From positions 1 through 50,853 of the forward strand of contig CAMDSO010000014.1 of NCBI GenBank assembly GCA_945906935.1: a stretch of DNA of 50,853 bases, written 5' to 3'. Shown here one piece after another: positions 34,515 to 43,043 of this stretch. The DNA is from Bordetella parapertussis. GTDB taxonomy: Bacteria; Pseudomonadota; Gammaproteobacteria; Burkholderiales; SG8-41. The translations under genes were made by a program, and so were the position numbers. Within the stretch, counting starts at the first letter, position 1, and every line of letters begins with the position of its first letter. The notes under the pieces were generated by a model that saw only the letters and a list, made by a program, of their open reading frames with translations, did no database searches and was not told the DNA's origin.

Positions 34515-35177
34515 CTACCCTTCCTCGGGCTTCACCCGGCGCTCCGCCACCAGCAAGCGGTCGAGAATAGCGAGCCGCAAAATCTCCGGATCATGGGTAG
34601 CGATTAGCACCGTGTGATCGTCAAGACAAAGTGCGGTGACCAACTCAAGCACCTGCCGCCTTGCCGCACCATCGAGATTCGCCGTCGGCTCGTCGAGCAG
34701 CAAGAGCGCCGGATTGAGCAACTTCGCGCGCGCCAGTGCCAGCCGTTGTGCCTCGCCACCGGAAAGCTTTTGCGGCGGTACCGCGGCACGCCCGGCCAAA
34801 CCCGCCCACGCCAGGGCCTCCTGCACGCGACTGCGCCGCTCCGCCGCATCGACCCCGCGCAGACGCAGCCCATATTCAAGGTTCTGCATAATTGTGCCGC
34901 GAAACAAATACGGTTGCTGATGCACATAGATGATCTCGCGCCGCCAATGCTCGGGCAGCCCGCCCTTCAGCGCGCGCTCATCGCGAAAACTCAGGCTGCC
35001 GCCATCCCATGCTTCCAGCCCCGCGAGCATGCGTAACAGCGTGGTTTTGCCGCTGCCGTTAGCACCACTCAAGACATAGCCATGGCCGGCCTGCAGTGTG
35101 AGCGCCGCATCGGCAAACAACACGCGGTCGCCAAAACTTTTCTGCAAACCTGACCACTGCAGCAGCGGTGCCCTCAT
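34515..35177 (-). CDS. tupC: Tungstate ABC transporter ATP-binding protein TupC
   Basis: A 220-residue ABC ATPase from the ATG at 35177, which overlaps the permease stop by 4 bp. Walker A is GANGSGKTTLLRML, signature LSGGEAQRLALARAKLL, Walker B LLLDEPTANLD and the switch His in IATHDPEIL. It lacks the Mop domain of ModC, as expected for TupC. Assignment rests on the adjoining tupB and tupA genes. Confidence 0.9.
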   Translation of the reverse strand: MRAPLLQWSGLQKSFGDRVLFADAALTLQAGHGYVLSGANGSGKTTLLRMLAGLEAWDGGSLSFRDERALKGGLPEHWRREIIYVHQQPYLFRGTIMQNLEYGLRLRGVDAAERRSRVQEALAWAGLAGRAAVPPQKLSGGEAQRLALARAKLLNPALLLLDEPTANLDGAARRQVLELVTALCLDDHTVLIATHDPEILRLAILDRLLVAERRVKPEEG

Positions 35178-35869
35178 TCGAGTCCACCCCGTCCCTGCAA
35201 AGCGGCGAGGACCACGTTGATGCCCACCGCCAGCACCACCAACACCATCCCCAGCGCAATGCCTTGCGCAAACTCGCCCTTCGCGGTTTCGAGCGCAATC
35301 GCCGTCGGCATGTTGCGCGTGAGCCCGGCGATATTGCCGCCCACCAACAAGGCACAACCCACTTCAGAAACCACGCGACCAAACGCATTGACGATGCCGG
35401 CCATCACGGCGAAGCGCACTTCCCACAACGTGGTCAGCGCGGCACGCAGAGGACGCGCGCCGAGGCTACGCGCCGTTTCATAAATCCGCGGATCGGCGCC
35501 CTGCACTGCCGACACCGTAAAGACGATCAAGATCGGCAGCGCAATCACGATATAGCCCAGCATGATCGCCCACGGCGTGAACAACAATTCGAACGCACCG
35601 AGCGGGCCGCGGCGCGACAACAGCAGATAAATCACCAGACCGATCACCACCGTCGGCAACGACAACAGCGCCTGCATCAACACGATCAACACACGCCGGC
35701 CGGGAAATTTAAGTTTCGCCAGCAGAAAACCCGCGGCAATCGCAACGGGGGCGATCAGCGCTACGGCCGCCACCGCCACCCACAGCGAAACCCAGATAAT
35801 GCCCCACAGCTTTGCCTCGCCGGAGAGCAGCAGGACGAAGGCCTGACGGGTTGGCTCGAATAAATCCAC
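35174..35869 (-). CDS. tupB: Tungstate ABC transporter permease TupB
   Basis: A 231-residue permease from the GTG at 35869 (GGAAA upstream, overlapping the tupA stop region). About five to six membrane helices; LMQALLSLPTVVIGLVIYLLLSRRGPLG and RIYETARSLGARPLRAALTTLWE (coupling loop) are present, and AFGRVVSEVGCALLVGGNIAGLTRNMPTAIALET is the characteristic TupB stretch. Five bp after tupA. Confidence 0.92.
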   Translation of the reverse strand: MDLFEPTRQAFVLLLSGEAKLWGIIWVSLWVAVAAVALIAPVAIAAGFLLAKLKFPGRRVLIVLMQALLSLPTVVIGLVIYLLLSRRGPLGAFELLFTPWAIMLGYIVIALPILIVFTVSAVQGADPRIYETARSLGARPLRAALTTLWEVRFAVMAGIVNAFGRVVSEVGCALLVGGNIAGLTRNMPTAIALETAKGEFAQGIALGMVLVVLAVGINVVLAALQGRGGLE

Positions 35870-35874
35870 GCCGG

Positions 35875-36687
35875 CTATTTCCGCGCGTTGGGAAAGAACA
35901 TCTGCACGCCGTTGATCTTGAACGCCGCCACCGCCGCCTGTCCTTCGGCCGCAGTGATCCACGCCGCAAAGGCCTGCGCCCCGGCGTGATTCAAATTCGC
36001 ATAACGCTGCGGGTTGATGGTGATGACGCCATAGGGATTAAACATGCGCGCATCGCCTTCGACCAAAACCTGCAAACCGCTGCGATCACGATAGGCCGCA
36101 TAGGTTGCGCGATCGGTCAGCGCATAGGCATTCAGCTCACCGGCCATCGTCAGCACCGGCCCCATACCCTGACCGGCCGACACATACCATCCGCCTTTGG
36201 GCTCGATACCCGCCGACTTCCAGTAGGATTTCTCCATCTGATGCGTACCCGATTCGTCACCGCGTGAAATGAACTTTGCTCCACTGGCGGCGATTTTTTT
36301 AATGGCCTCGAGCGCATCGCGACCACCGCGCAGCGCCGCCGGATCACGCGCCGGGCCGACCAGCACAAAGTCGTTGTACATGACGTCACGCCGCTCGCCG
36401 CCAAAGCCTGCCGCCATGAATTTGTCTTCGAGTGCGCGCGCATGCACGAGCAGCAGATCGGCGTCGCCGCTTTCGCCAATCTTCATCGCTGCACCACTAC
36501 CCACCGCCACCACACGCACCCTGCCACCATAGCGCGCCTCAAACTGCGGCAGTATCGCCGCGAGCAGCCCCGAGGCTTCCGTGCTGGTGGTGGTCGCCAT
36601 GCGGATATCGGGTGCGGCCTGCAGCGCAGCGTTGGCAAAAAACAGCAGCAGCGCAAACACGCCACGCCACGATTTCATCGTCTTCAT
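35875..36687 (-). CDS. tupA: Tungstate-binding periplasmic protein TupA
   Basis: A 270-residue binding protein. RMATTTSTEASGLLAAILP contains the TTTSTxxSGLL oxyanion-binding motif that marks TupA-type tungstate receptors; VAVGSGAAMKIGESGDADLLLVHA, FISRGDESGTHQMEKSYW and MFNPYGVITINPQRY follow. A signal peptide is evident (MKTMKSWRGVFALLLFF, cleavage near LQAAP). Starts at 36714, 36687 and 36678 are all possible; 36687 gives the most compact signal. It is the first gene of the series tupABC–mobB–moaDE–modABC and diverges from moeA. Binding of tungstate rather than molybdate is inferred from the family. Confidence 0.9.
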   Translation of the reverse strand: MKTMKSWRGVFALLLFFANAALQAAPDIRMATTTSTEASGLLAAILPQFEARYGGRVRVVAVGSGAAMKIGESGDADLLLVHARALEDKFMAAGFGGERRDVMYNDFVLVGPARDPAALRGGRDALEAIKKIAASGAKFISRGDESGTHQMEKSYWKSAGIEPKGGWYVSAGQGMGPVLTMAGELNAYALTDRATYAAYRDRSGLQVLVEGDARMFNPYGVITINPQRYANLNHAGAQAFAAWITAAEGQAAVAAFKINGVQMFFPNARK

Positions 36688-36829
36688 ACAGCGGACTTTC
36701 AGATCAATGCGCATACATTGCGTAACCTCAAATGATAACGTTGATTGACCGTCTGACCAATCACCTTCGGCCGCGGCGGGTGATCAATTCCGTTACAATT
36801 CCTGCTCTTATACTTCCCCTGAAAACACT

Positions 36830-38104
36830 ATGAGCGAACCCGCGCAATCCATCCGTGCCGCCAGTTGCGCGGACGACTACGATCCCAATTCCATGCCGGT
36901 CGCCAAGGCGCGCGAATTCATCGCGCGCTTTCTGCAACCGGTCGCCGCCATCGAGCGCCTGCACATCCGTGCCGCGCTGGGCCGCGTGCTGGCCGAGGAC
37001 GTGACTTCACCGCTCGACGTGCCGGCGCACAATAATTCGGCGATGGACGGCTATGCGGTCCGCTTTGCCGATCTGCAGCCGGCCGCTGAAACCCGTTTGA
37101 AAATTGCCGGCACCGCCTTCGCCGGCGTGCCGTTTGCCGGCGTCGCAAGGGCCGGCGAATGCGTACGCATCATGACCGGCGCCGTCATGCCGGCTGGACT
37201 CGACACCATCGTCATGCAGGAACACGCCCAAGCCGATGGCGGTCATGCGGTGTTTGGCACAGGCCACAAACAAGGCCAGCATCTGCGCTTCGCCGGTGAG
37301 GATTTGAAAACCGGTCAGGTCGCGCTCAAACGTGGGCTGTTGCTGCGGCCGGCGGAAATCGGTCTTATCGCTTCACTGGGCGTCGGCGAAGTCTCCGTCT
37401 ATCGCCGCCTGCGTGTCGCCTTCTTTTCCACTGGCGACGAATTGCGCTCGATCGGCACACCGCTCGATGAAGGCCAGATCTACGACAGTAACCGCTACAC
37501 CATCCATGGCATGCTGGCACGCCTCGGCTGCGAGCTGATCGACATGGGCGTGGTGCGTGACGACCCGCAACTGATCGAACAGGCATTCACCATCGCCGCC
37601 AAAAATGCCGACGTCGTCATCACCAGCGGTGGCGTCTCGGTCGGCGAAGCTGATTTCGTCAAGGCATTGATGGACCGCCTCGGCGAAGTGGTGTTCTGGA
37701 AAATTGCCATGAAGCCCGGCCGCCCGCTCGCCTATGGTCGCATCGGCGGCGCGCATTTTTTCGGCTTGCCCGGCAATCCGGTGTCGGTGATGGTGACCTT
37801 TTATCAATTTGTGCGTGACGCGCTGCTTAAACTCTCCGGACGCGATCCGGTGCCGGCGCTGCCGACCTTCCGCGTGCCCTGCACCACCGCGCTCAAAAAA
37901 GCGCCGGGCCGCACCGAGTTTCAACGCGGCGTGTTGACCCAGGACGTTAATGGCAGCTGGAGCGTCGCCGTCACCGGTGAACAGGGTTCGGGCATCCTGC
38001 GTTCCATGTGCGAAGCCAATTGCTTCATCATCCTGCCTACCGATCAGGGCAATGTGGCGGCCGGCGCACTGGTCGACGTGCAGGTCATGGACGGCATCGT
38101 CTAA
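36830..38104 (+). CDS. moeA: Molybdopterin molybdenumtransferase MoeA
   Basis: A 424-residue protein that inserts molybdate into adenylated molybdopterin. Features: LAEDVTSPLDVPAHNNSAMDGYAV (about 50–74), MTGAVMPAGLDTIVMQE, FFSTGDELRSIG, GQIYDSNRYTIHGML, and the catalytic VITSGGVSVGEADFVK and MKPGRPLAYG…FGLPGNPVSVMVTF segments. A longer than average N-terminal leader (about 20 residues) precedes the domain. It diverges from tupA; a TATACT box sits 28 bp before its ATG, but no clear −35 was found. Confidence 0.96.
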   Translation: MSEPAQSIRAASCADDYDPNSMPVAKAREFIARFLQPVAAIERLHIRAALGRVLAEDVTSPLDVPAHNNSAMDGYAVRFADLQPAAETRLKIAGTAFAGVPFAGVARAGECVRIMTGAVMPAGLDTIVMQEHAQADGGHAVFGTGHKQGQHLRFAGEDLKTGQVALKRGLLLRPAEIGLIASLGVGEVSVYRRLRVAFFSTGDELRSIGTPLDEGQIYDSNRYTIHGMLARLGCELIDMGVVRDDPQLIEQAFTIAAKNADVVITSGGVSVGEADFVKALMDRLGEVVFWKIAMKPGRPLAYGRIGGAHFFGLPGNPVSVMVTFYQFVRDALLKLSGRDPVPALPTFRVPCTTALKKAPGRTEFQRGVLTQDVNGSWSVAVTGEQGSGILRSMCEANCFIILPTDQGNVAAGALVDVQVMDGIV

Positions 38105-38128
38105 CCATCTCAAACAAAGTCATCCATC

Positions 38129-38893
38129 ATGGCCACCTTTCCCGAACTCGCCTCACGCGTTGTTGCCATCACCGGCTCGGCGCAGGGCATAGGCGCGGAA
38201 ACCGCGCGCCACTTTGCAGCCCAAGGGGCGGCCGTCGCGCTGCTCGACATCGATCAGAAAAATGCGCAGGTCGTGGCCGACGCGATCATCGCCGCCGGTG
38301 GACGCGCCACGGTCGTGCCGGTTGACGTCACCGACGAAACCTCGGTCAACGCCGCGGTGGCCGCCACGGTCGCGGCGTATGGTGGCATCGACGTGCTGAT
38401 CACCTGTGCCGGCGGCTATACGCGTCTGGCGCAAGTCGAAGACATGCCGCTCGACGAATGGGAGCGCACCATCGCGCTCAATCTGCGCAGCGCCTTTCTG
38501 TGTAGCAAAGCGGTGATCCCGCACTTAAAAAAATCCAAAGCCGGACGCATTATTCACGTCGCTTCGATCTCCGGGCGCACCGTGCATGCGTCGTCGTCGC
38601 CCGCCTATGGCGCAGCCAAGGCGGCGGTCATCCAACTGACGCGTTTTCTGGCCTGGGAACTCGGCCCCAGCGGCATCACCGCCAATGCCGTGGCGCCGAT
38701 CACAACATTGACACCACGGGTCGCCGCGCTGCGCAGCGAAGCCGATGTCGCGCGCATTGCCGCACAAGTACCGCTGCGTCGCCTGGCCACCCCCGCCGAT
38801 CATGCCCAGGTCATGCTGTTTCTGGCGTCCGATGGCGCCGCTTATGTCAACGGTACCGTGCAGGATGTCAACGGCGGCCGGGTGATGATGTAA
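38129..38893 (+). CDS. Short-chain dehydrogenase/reductase (SDR) family oxidoreductase
   Basis: A 254-residue classical SDR. The cofactor motif is TGSAQGIG (15–22), DI at the end of beta-2 suggests NAD rather than NADP, CAGG (93–96) is the NNAG-like motif, and Ser147, Tyr160 and Lys164 (YGAAK) form the active site. It ends with DVNGGRVMM, the common FabG-like tail. It converts an alcohol to a ketone or the reverse; substrate unknown. It lies 24 bp after moeA and 31 bp before ccmA, so may be co-transcribed with either, but has no obvious functional link to them. Confidence 0.88.
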   Translation: MATFPELASRVVAITGSAQGIGAETARHFAAQGAAVALLDIDQKNAQVVADAIIAAGGRATVVPVDVTDETSVNAAVAATVAAYGGIDVLITCAGGYTRLAQVEDMPLDEWERTIALNLRSAFLCSKAVIPHLKKSKAGRIIHVASISGRTVHASSSPAYGAAKAAVIQLTRFLAWELGPSGITANAVAPITTLTPRVAALRSEADVARIAAQVPLRRLATPADHAQVMLFLASDGAAYVNGTVQDVNGGRVMM

Positions 38894-38924
38894 CGCGGCG
38901 CCTGCTGAACACACCGGATCACAC

Positions 38925-39545
38925 TTGCTCTCAGCCCAGGATCTCGAATGCGTGCGCGGCGAACGCAGCCTGTTTAAAGGCCTCTGCTTTACGATGCTTC
39001 CGGGTACGCTGCTGGCGGTGCGCGGCGTCAACGGCAGCGGCAAGACCAGCCTGCTGCGCATGATGTGCGGTCTGCTCACACCTGCAGCCGGCACGCTCAA
39101 GTGGAACGATACGGAAATCGGTGAGGCCGGCGAAGAATTCCGCGCGCAGCTGATTTATCTCGGCCACCTCAACGGCCTCAAGGACGAATTAAACGCGACT
39201 GAAAACCTGCGCCTGTCGCTGCGCGTTGCCGGCATTGCGGTCAACGACGCCGAGGCGGTCGCCGCACTCGAATGGTCGGGCTTGCGCGAACGCCGCCACC
39301 AACCCTGCGGCACCCTCTCGCAGGGCCAGCGCCGGCGCGTCGCCCTGGCGCGTTTAAGGTTGTCGCAATCGCGCCCGCTGTGGATACTCGACGAACCGTT
39401 TACCGCACTGGACGTCGCCTCGGTCGAGCGCACCCGCGATTTAATCGTCAACCACCTCGCCGCCGGCGGCATGGTGGCGCTGACCACCCATCAGGAAGTG
39501 CCGATCACCGCGCCGGTCACCGCCACCGTCGAGCTAGGCGTATGA
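38925..39545 (+). CDS. ccmA: Haem exporter ATP-binding protein CcmA
   Basis: A 206-residue ABC ATPase of cytochrome c maturation System I. Starts at a TTG (38925). Walker A is GVNGSGKTSLLRM, signature LSQGQRRRVALARL, Walker B LWILDEPFTALD, and the family's LTTHQEVPI stretch lies near the C-terminus. With CcmB and CcmC it releases haem-loaded CcmE. Its stop overlaps the ccmB start (ATGA). Confidence 0.95.
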   Translation: MLSAQDLECVRGERSLFKGLCFTMLPGTLLAVRGVNGSGKTSLLRMMCGLLTPAAGTLKWNDTEIGEAGEEFRAQLIYLGHLNGLKDELNATENLRLSLRVAGIAVNDAEAVAALEWSGLRERRHQPCGTLSQGQRRRVALARLRLSQSRPLWILDEPFTALDVASVERTRDLIVNHLAAGGMVALTTHQEVPITAPVTATVELGV

Positions 39546-40225
39546 ACACCCCCGGCCTGCTCGATTGCTTGAAGACGGTGATTGCGCGCGATCTGCGTAT
39601 TGCGCTGCGCCGACGTACAGACGTCATGACCAGCCTGATTTTTTTCGTCATCGTCGTCAGTCTGTTTCCGCTCGGCATCGGCGCCGATCCGGTGCTGCTG
39701 CGCACGCTCGGCCCCGGCGTCGTCTGGGTCGCTGCACTGCTCGCCTGCATGCTGGCACTGGCACGTCTGTTCGCCAATGATCACGCCGACGGCACGCTCG
39801 AACAATTGATCCTCTCGCCGCAACCGTTAAGCCTGCTGGTGTTGGCGAAGATCATTTCGCACTGGCTAACCACCGGGCTACCGCTGGTGGTGATCGCACC
39901 GCTACTGGGCTTGCAATTCAACCTCGATGCCGATGCGCTGCTGGTGCTGATTGCTTCGCTGCTGCTCGGCACGCCGACGCTGAGCCTGATCGGTGCCATT
40001 GGTGCGGCGCTGACGCTGGGGTTACGCGGTGGCGGCGCCCTGCTCGCCTTGCTCATCCTGCCGCTCTATATTCCGGTGCTGATCTTTGGCGCTGGCGCGG
40101 TGGAAGCCACCGCCGCCGCACTCGGCGCCACCGCGCATCTATCTATCCTCGGCGCGCTCTTGCTCGGCACCCTGGTGTTTGCACCATGGGCGACGGCGCT
40201 GGCGCTTAAAATTGCCACTGAATAA
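39542..40225 (+). CDS. ccmB: Haem exporter membrane protein CcmB
   Basis: A 227-residue protein with six hydrophobic helices from the ATG at 39542. VIARDLRIALRRRTDVMTSLIFFVIVVSLFPLGIG, GVVWVAALLACMLALARLF and DGTLEQLILSPQPL are standard CcmB sequences. It forms the membrane part of the CcmAB ATPase. A longer in-frame extension into ccmA is a shadow and is not used. Confidence 0.95.
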   Translation: MNTPGLLDCLKTVIARDLRIALRRRTDVMTSLIFFVIVVSLFPLGIGADPVLLRTLGPGVVWVAALLACMLALARLFANDHADGTLEQLILSPQPLSLLVLAKIISHWLTTGLPLVVIAPLLGLQFNLDADALLVLIASLLLGTPTLSLIGAIGAALTLGLRGGGALLALLILPLYIPVLIFGAGAVEATAAALGATAHLSILGALLLGTLVFAPWATALALKIATE

Positions 40226-40236
40226 GGGCTGACCCG

Positions 40237-40977
40237 ATGTCCTCGATACGCTGGTACAGATACTCATCGCCACAGACGTTTTATCCACTGGCGGGCCGCC
40301 TCGCACCGTGGTTTGGCAGCGCCGCCGCACTGGTCGCGCTCTACGGGCTCTACATCGGTTTCTTTGTCGCCCCCACCGATTTTCAACAAGGCGAGGCCTA
40401 TCGCATCATTTTCATCCATGTGCCGGCGGCCTGGCTGTCGATGTTCCTCTATCTCATGATGGCGGCGTGGGCGGCCATTGGGCTGGCCTGGCATACGCGT
40501 CTGTCGTCGATGATGGCGCTGGCGATCGCACCGACCGGTGCGGTGATGACCTTTATCGCGCTGTGGACCGGTGCGCTGTGGGGCAAACCGATGTGGGGTG
40601 CGTGGTGGGTATGGGATGCGCGCCTGACCTCGGAACTGATCCTGCTCTTTTTGTATCTCGGCTTTATGTTTTTGCATGCCGCGATTGAAGATCCGCGCCG
40701 CGCCGATCGTGCCGCGGCGGTGATCGCCATCGTCGGCGCGATCAACGTGCCGATCATTTATTTTTCCGTCCAATGGTGGAACACCCTGCATCAAGGCGCC
40801 TCGGTGAGCCTGACCAAGAGCCCGACCATGGCGAGCACCATGCTATGGGGCATGCTGATCATGTCGGTCGCGTTCTGGCTCTATAGCATTGCGGCGGTCC
40901 TAACGCGCGTGCGCAGCGTCATTCTTGAACGGGAACGCAATGCCGACTGGGTGCGGCAACTGGGAGAAAACGCATGA
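40237..40977 (+). CDS. ccmC: Haem handling protein CcmC
   Basis: A 246-residue six-helix membrane protein. The haem-binding WGAWWVWD (120–127) is the WWD-type motif; His61 in IFIHVPAAWLS is one axial ligand and the second His should be in WWNTLHQGASVSL near residue 185. It loads haem onto CcmE in the periplasm. AAGGG precedes the ATG; stop overlaps the ccmD ATG by 4 bp. Confidence 0.96.
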   Translation: MSSIRWYRYSSPQTFYPLAGRLAPWFGSAAALVALYGLYIGFFVAPTDFQQGEAYRIIFIHVPAAWLSMFLYLMMAAWAAIGLAWHTRLSSMMALAIAPTGAVMTFIALWTGALWGKPMWGAWWVWDARLTSELILLFLYLGFMFLHAAIEDPRRADRAAAVIAIVGAINVPIIYFSVQWWNTLHQGASVSLTKSPTMASTMLWGMLIMSVAFWLYSIAAVLTRVRSVILERERNADWVRQLGENA

Positions 40978-41132
40978 ACTGGGAGAGCGTCTCGGCGTTT
41001 ATCAACATGGGCGGTTACGGCACCTATGTCTGGGGATCGTTTGGCGTCACCGCCGCCTGCTTTGCCTTCGAACTGCTGGCGCTGCGGGCGCGCCGCCGTC
41101 AAATTATCAGCGAGCTAAAGGCCGGCGACTAA
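40974..41132 (+). CDS. ccmD: Haem exporter accessory protein CcmD
   Basis: A 52-residue protein, too short for ordinary gene calling. It begins MNWESVSAFINMGGYGTYVW, has one membrane helix (about 18–36) and a basic tail (LRARRRQ), exactly the CcmD plan. The ATG overlaps the ccmC stop (ATGA). It helps release holo-CcmE from the CcmABC complex. Its 3' end overlaps, on the opposite strand, the tail of a ferredoxin-like relic. Confidence 0.9.
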   Translation: MNWESVSAFINMGGYGTYVWGSFGVTAACFAFELLALRARRRQIISELKAGD

Positions 41133-41307
41133 GCCGCACGCGGCTTAAGCTTTTCTCGGCTTTCATCTTGATCGCGGCGCTCGGACATGCCGCCGCGCAC
41201 AAACCGCAGCCCTTGCAAACTTCGTAGTTGATTTCGTAACGTTTGCCCGGCCCGGGTTTGATCACCGCGACCTGTGCGCCGTCGGCAATCGAACGAAAAG
41301 CAGCGCT
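41107..41307 (-). pseudogene. Ferredoxin-domain remnant in frame behind ccmI
   Basis: Directly after the ccmI TAA, in the same frame, 66 codons read SAAFRSIADGAQVAVIKPGPG and continue with KRYEINYEVCKGCGLCAAAC and PSAAIKMKAEK before decaying into SLSRVRLSRRPLAR and a stop inside ccmD. CxxCxxCxxxCP is a 4Fe-4S ferredoxin site, and the surrounding sequence resembles the delta subunit of pyruvate/2-oxoacid:ferredoxin oxidoreductases. Only half of a usual two-cluster domain is present and there is no ATG (one GTG at the IKP stretch). I take it as a relic left at a rearrangement junction. Expression as a C-terminal extension of CcmI by readthrough cannot be excluded. Confidence 0.7.
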
Positions 41308-42579
41308 TTATTCCACCGCGGTGTCGATCACCACGGTGATGTCTTTGCTGCCGACCTTGACGGCTTTGCTCACGCCTTGCAGATCACCGCTTTGCGGTAC
41401 GGCGTTACCCGCTTTCGATATACGCGCGCTCACCACCACCTCGGTAAACTTCGACAATTTCATCTCGGGCGACATCGCCTGGCTGTCATCAAGCACAAAG
41501 CTGTAGGGCAAATCCTTAACCTGACGGCGCACGATGGCCAGCGGCATGCGCGAACCTTGCACAGCGCGCGCGAATATAAACACCGTGTCTTCCGGTGCCG
41601 CCTTGCCAGCGAGTGCCGGGCTCAGCTTAACGGTGCCACTCAAACGACTACCGCCAGCGGCCTGCTCCTGCTGCTTCTCCGTCGCCGCCGAAGTTGCATT
41701 GGCAGCGGCCGCCGGTGCGCCTTTTTTCGCCACCGGCGCTGCAATACCAGCGAGTTGGCGCGCCTCGTCCAGATTCGAGGCGACACTGCGGCCAAACTCC
41801 GTCTCGGGGCCGACCCGCGCCAGTAGTTTTTCCCAATAGCCGATCGCTGCTTTGTAATCCTTGCGCTCAAACGCCGCCGAGCCTGCAATCGCCAGCGCCT
41901 TCCAATGATTCGGATCGATGCGCAGCGCCTCTTCTACCAGCTTGAGCGGCTTGCCGTCGATGCGACGCCCCTGCGCCATCGCCAGCGCATCAGCGTAATC
42001 GGCATAGAGGTCGGCGTTGTTCTTGATCAACGACGTCGCGCGCTCATAGGCTTTGGCCGCCTGATCGTAGCGTTGCATCGTCATATAAGAGCGTCCGAGC
42101 AGCGCCCAGCCGTCGGCATCGGCAGGCGCTTGTTCGAGACGCGCCGCCAGTTTGGCGACCATGGCTTCGACCTGCTCGGGCGATACCTTTCCCGCAGGTG
42201 GCGCAGCGGCGCCATTTTCAAGCCCGGGCAGCGAGCCAATCTGCCAATACAACAAGCCGGCGCATAACGGCATCAACAGGCCCAGTACCAGCGCGATCCG
42301 CCATCCGCTACCGGCGACTACCGCGCGCGTAACCGGTTCCGACAATTCTTCCAACACGCGGCGGTCAAAATCGTCACGCGCCTGCTGATAATCCGCCTGC
42401 GACAGCGTGCCCCGCGCGAGATCACGCTCGAGTTCCGCCAGTTGATCACGCAGGATGGATAAATTCGAAGCCGCTTCGGTCGTCGCACTGGCGCTACGCT
42501 GGCGCTTGAGCAACGTTGGCAACAACCAAGCCAGTGCCACGGCGACCATCAGGCCGGCGATCGAAAGAAAAATACTCAT
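41308..42579 (-). CDS. ccmI: Cytochrome c-type biogenesis protein CcmI
   Basis: A 423-residue apocytochrome chaperone. Two N-terminal membrane helices (about 1–22 and 93–115) flank a cytosolic loop with a leucine-rich coiled coil (ILRDQLAELERDLARGTLS). The periplasmic part carries TPR repeats (SYMTMQRYDQAAKAYERATSL; AFERKDYKAAIGYWEKLLA), an Ala/Lys/Gln-rich linker, and a C-terminal domain with SPALAGKAAPEDTVFIFARA, found in the fused CcmH/CcmI type. It hands apocytochrome c to CcmH and CcmF. Overlaps ccmH by 4 bp. Confidence 0.93.
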   Translation of the reverse strand: MSIFLSIAGLMVAVALAWLLPTLLKRQRSASATTEAASNLSILRDQLAELERDLARGTLSQADYQQARDDFDRRVLEELSEPVTRAVVAGSGWRIALVLGLLMPLCAGLLYWQIGSLPGLENGAAAPPAGKVSPEQVEAMVAKLAARLEQAPADADGWALLGRSYMTMQRYDQAAKAYERATSLIKNNADLYADYADALAMAQGRRIDGKPLKLVEEALRIDPNHWKALAIAGSAAFERKDYKAAIGYWEKLLARVGPETEFGRSVASNLDEARQLAGIAAPVAKKGAPAAAANATSAATEKQQEQAAGGSRLSGTVKLSPALAGKAAPEDTVFIFARAVQGSRMPLAIVRRQVKDLPYSFVLDDSQAMSPEMKLSKFTEVVVSARISKAGNAVPQSGDLQGVSKAVKVGSKDITVVIDTAVE

Positions 42580-43043
42580 GATTGCTTACCCTGTTGGTCG
42601 CCGAGCAAGGCGGCGGCTCGCGCGCGGTCTGCAGTCGAAAGTGGCCGCACTTCGATACGGCTGCGGCGCTGACGCAAATACAACAACAGCAGCCACAGAC
42701 CGATGACAAACAGCAGCGGCGGCCCCATCCAAAGCACCAGCGTGGTCGCTTTTAACGGCGGGCGATACAGCACAAAATCGCCGTAACGCTCGACCATATA
42801 ATCGATGATCTGCTGATCGCTGCGCCCCTGCGCAATTTGTTCATGAATCTGCCGGCGCAAATCCACCGCCAGTTCAGCGTTGGAGTCGGCGATCGATTGG
42901 TTCTGACAGACCAGGCAGCGCAACTCCTCGGACAGCGCCACCGCCCGTTTGTTCGACAACAGATCAGAGGGGGTCGGCTGCGCCGTTTGCGCAAAGGCCA
43001 GCGACGACAGCAGCCACAGCAAGGGGATGTAGATTTTTTTCAT
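42576..43043 (-). CDS. ccmH: Cytochrome c maturation thiol reductase CcmH
   Basis: A 155-residue membrane-anchored protein with a signal peptide (about 1–20) and a C-terminal membrane helix (LVLWMGPPLLFVIGLWLLLLYL). LRCLVCQNQSIADSNAELAVDLR contains the redox CxxC at 43 and 46. It reduces or selects the CxxCH cysteines of apocytochrome c before haem attachment. Overlaps ccmG by 4 bp. Confidence 0.95.
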   Translation of the reverse strand: MKKIYIPLLWLLSSLAFAQTAQPTPSDLLSNKRAVALSEELRCLVCQNQSIADSNAELAVDLRRQIHEQIAQGRSDQQIIDYMVERYGDFVLYRPPLKATTLVLWMGPPLLFVIGLWLLLLYLRQRRSRIEVRPLSTADRARAAALLGDQQGKQS

